Below are positions 63,392-64,000 of a stretch of DNA of 64,000 nucleotides, piece after piece. The translations under genes were made by a program, and so were the position numbers. The stretch's first letter is position 1, and each line of letters begins with the position of its first letter. Origin of the DNA: Candidatus Desulfofervidus auxilii (GTDB lineage Bacteria; Desulfobacterota; Desulfofervidia; Desulfofervidales; Desulfofervidaceae). The DNA lies in contig JAJSZS010000001.1 of the NCBI GenBank assembly GCA_030262725.1, positions 1 through 64,000 on the forward strand, given 5' to 3'. Below the pieces are notes generated by a model. The model did no database searches. It was not told the DNA's origin and was given only the letters and a program-made list of their open reading frames with translations.

Positions 63392-64000
63392 ATGAAGAAA
63401 AATGTTGTTAGCGGTATTGTAATTTGTTTGATAACTTTTTATTTTGATTTTGCTTCAGCTCAAATTCAAGGTAAATTTTGGTTTGGTGGTATGGGTGCAT
63501 ATCTTGATTATAAAGAGAAAGAAGCAGGTAAAGTTTTAGATAAAGATTATGGCTGGCTTCCTGGATTTGAAGGAGGGTTTTTATTAAGTGAAAGGGATTG
63601 GATGCTTAGAATTATGGGTAGAAGAGTTAGTGGTGATGTAACTTATGATGGTCAAACAAGCGAAGGAGTACCTTTAAAGTTTGATAATGAACATGAAACA
63701 ATTTGGTCAGTCGAATTGAATTATGGATATACTTTTAAAACTATAATTAACATTACTCCATATGTTGGTATTGGTTATCGGAAATGGGTGAGAGGGAAGG
63801 CTCAATTAGTTCAAGCAGCTGATGGTAGCTATACTTGGGATTATAAAGAAGTTTATAAATGGGGATATGTACCAGTAGGAGTAATTTTGGAGAAAAGGTT
63901 TTTAAGGTCTTTTAAAATAGGTTTTGATGCTGCTGTAGTATTTCCTTTTAATATGAAAATGACTGCGTATCTGAGTGAAATTGGTGGTTCAGATCTAGAT
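63392..64000 (+). CDS. Outer-membrane beta-barrel protein, N-terminal part
   Basis: The frame opens at the ATG at 63392, 4 nt after GGAGGG, and runs past the window end, giving the first 203 residues. A signal peptide (KKNVVSGIVICLITFYFDFASA) precedes amphipathic strands such as GKFWFGGMGAYLDYKEKE, VELNYGYTFKTIINITPYVG and YVPVGVILEKRFLRSFKIGF, a pattern of outer-membrane barrels of OmpA- or porin-like size. The specific family cannot be told from this fragment. Confidence 0.72.
   Translation, partial: MKKNVVSGIVICLITFYFDFASAQIQGKFWFGGMGAYLDYKEKEAGKVLDKDYGWLPGFEGGFLLSERDWMLRIMGRRVSGDVTYDGQTSEGVPLKFDNEHETIWSVELNYGYTFKTIINITPYVGIGYRKWVRGKAQLVQAADGSYTWDYKEVYKWGYVPVGVILEKRFLRSFKIGFDAAVVFPFNMKMTAYLSEIGGSDLD

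Overview
The window reads as a dense chromosomal segment of a low-GC, Gram-negative anaerobe. Gram-negative markers are a TonB-dependent receptor, lipoproteins with lipoboxes, an outer-membrane barrel and type IV pilus PilC. Anaerobic or sulfate-reducer-like markers are a 2-oxoacid:ferredoxin oxidoreductase, a CCG-domain iron-sulfur protein, ThyX and AmrS. The gene neighbourhoods (queA-tgt-yajC-secD-secF, zapB-zapA-6S RNA-rny-ymdB-tyrS, ccsA-hemA) and the AT-rich, Lys/Glu/Ile-rich proteins suggest Desulfobacterota or a close thermophilic relative. That placement is inference; no rRNA lies in the window.

Layout. 1-7.5 kb: TauE fragment, TPR lipoprotein, CTP-dependent lipid kinase-like protein, ccsA-hemA, a metal transporter, an HDOD regulator and a DUF429-RlmJ-like fusion. 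7.5-11.4 kb: four-subunit ferredoxin oxidoreductase, a small protein and pheA. 11.5-16 kb: pilC, a CCG iron-sulfur protein, and on the minus strand a secreted DJ-1 protein, purA and a small secreted protein. 16-28.6 kb: mfd, queA, tgt, yajC, secD, secF, a LysM protein, dprA, then a CBS/DUF47/PiT phosphate module. 28.6-32.3 kb (minus): trxB, ogt, a four-cysteine miniprotein, argS, SPOR protein. 32.3-36.8 kb: zapB, zapA, 6S RNA, rny, ymdB, tyrS. 37-40.7 kb: a divergent DnaA-like protein facing an operon of a 60-aa protein, trmJ, a receiver protein and a dGTPase-like gene, headed by a highly structured 5' leader. 40.8-42.7 kb: an accessory patch (coiled-coil protein, vapBC, Uma2 nuclease). 42.8-51.4 kb: a lipoprotein/membrane pair, enolase, a cobalamin-type receptor, AmrS, BtuFCD-type transporter and an RpoH-like sigma factor. 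51.4-64 kb: TPR protein, LolB-like lipoprotein, then minus-strand pyrG-pilZ and a 44-aa protein-pfpI-thyX-pcm-DedA operon; then pdxA, folE2, a DHH phosphoesterase with an unknown partner, Hsp20 and the start of an outer-membrane barrel.

The genome is very compact. Many cotranscribed genes overlap by ATGA, and several convergent pairs overlap at their 3' ends. After start correction no gap exceeds 300 bases; the longest (36769-36987, 33043-33211, 40639-40804) are described in the entries. I saw no tRNA, rRNA, CRISPR array, transposase or prophage gene.

The strongest unexplained signals are: (1) an 85-nt leader folding into two long perfect helices directly before a 60-aa ORF and trmJ; (2) a recurring promoter layout in which the -10 box ends 5-8 nt before the start codon with no Shine-Dalgarno, pointing to leaderless mRNAs for many first genes; (3) a DUF429-RlmJ-like fusion; (4) a DnaA homologue whose Walker B acidic pair is changed.
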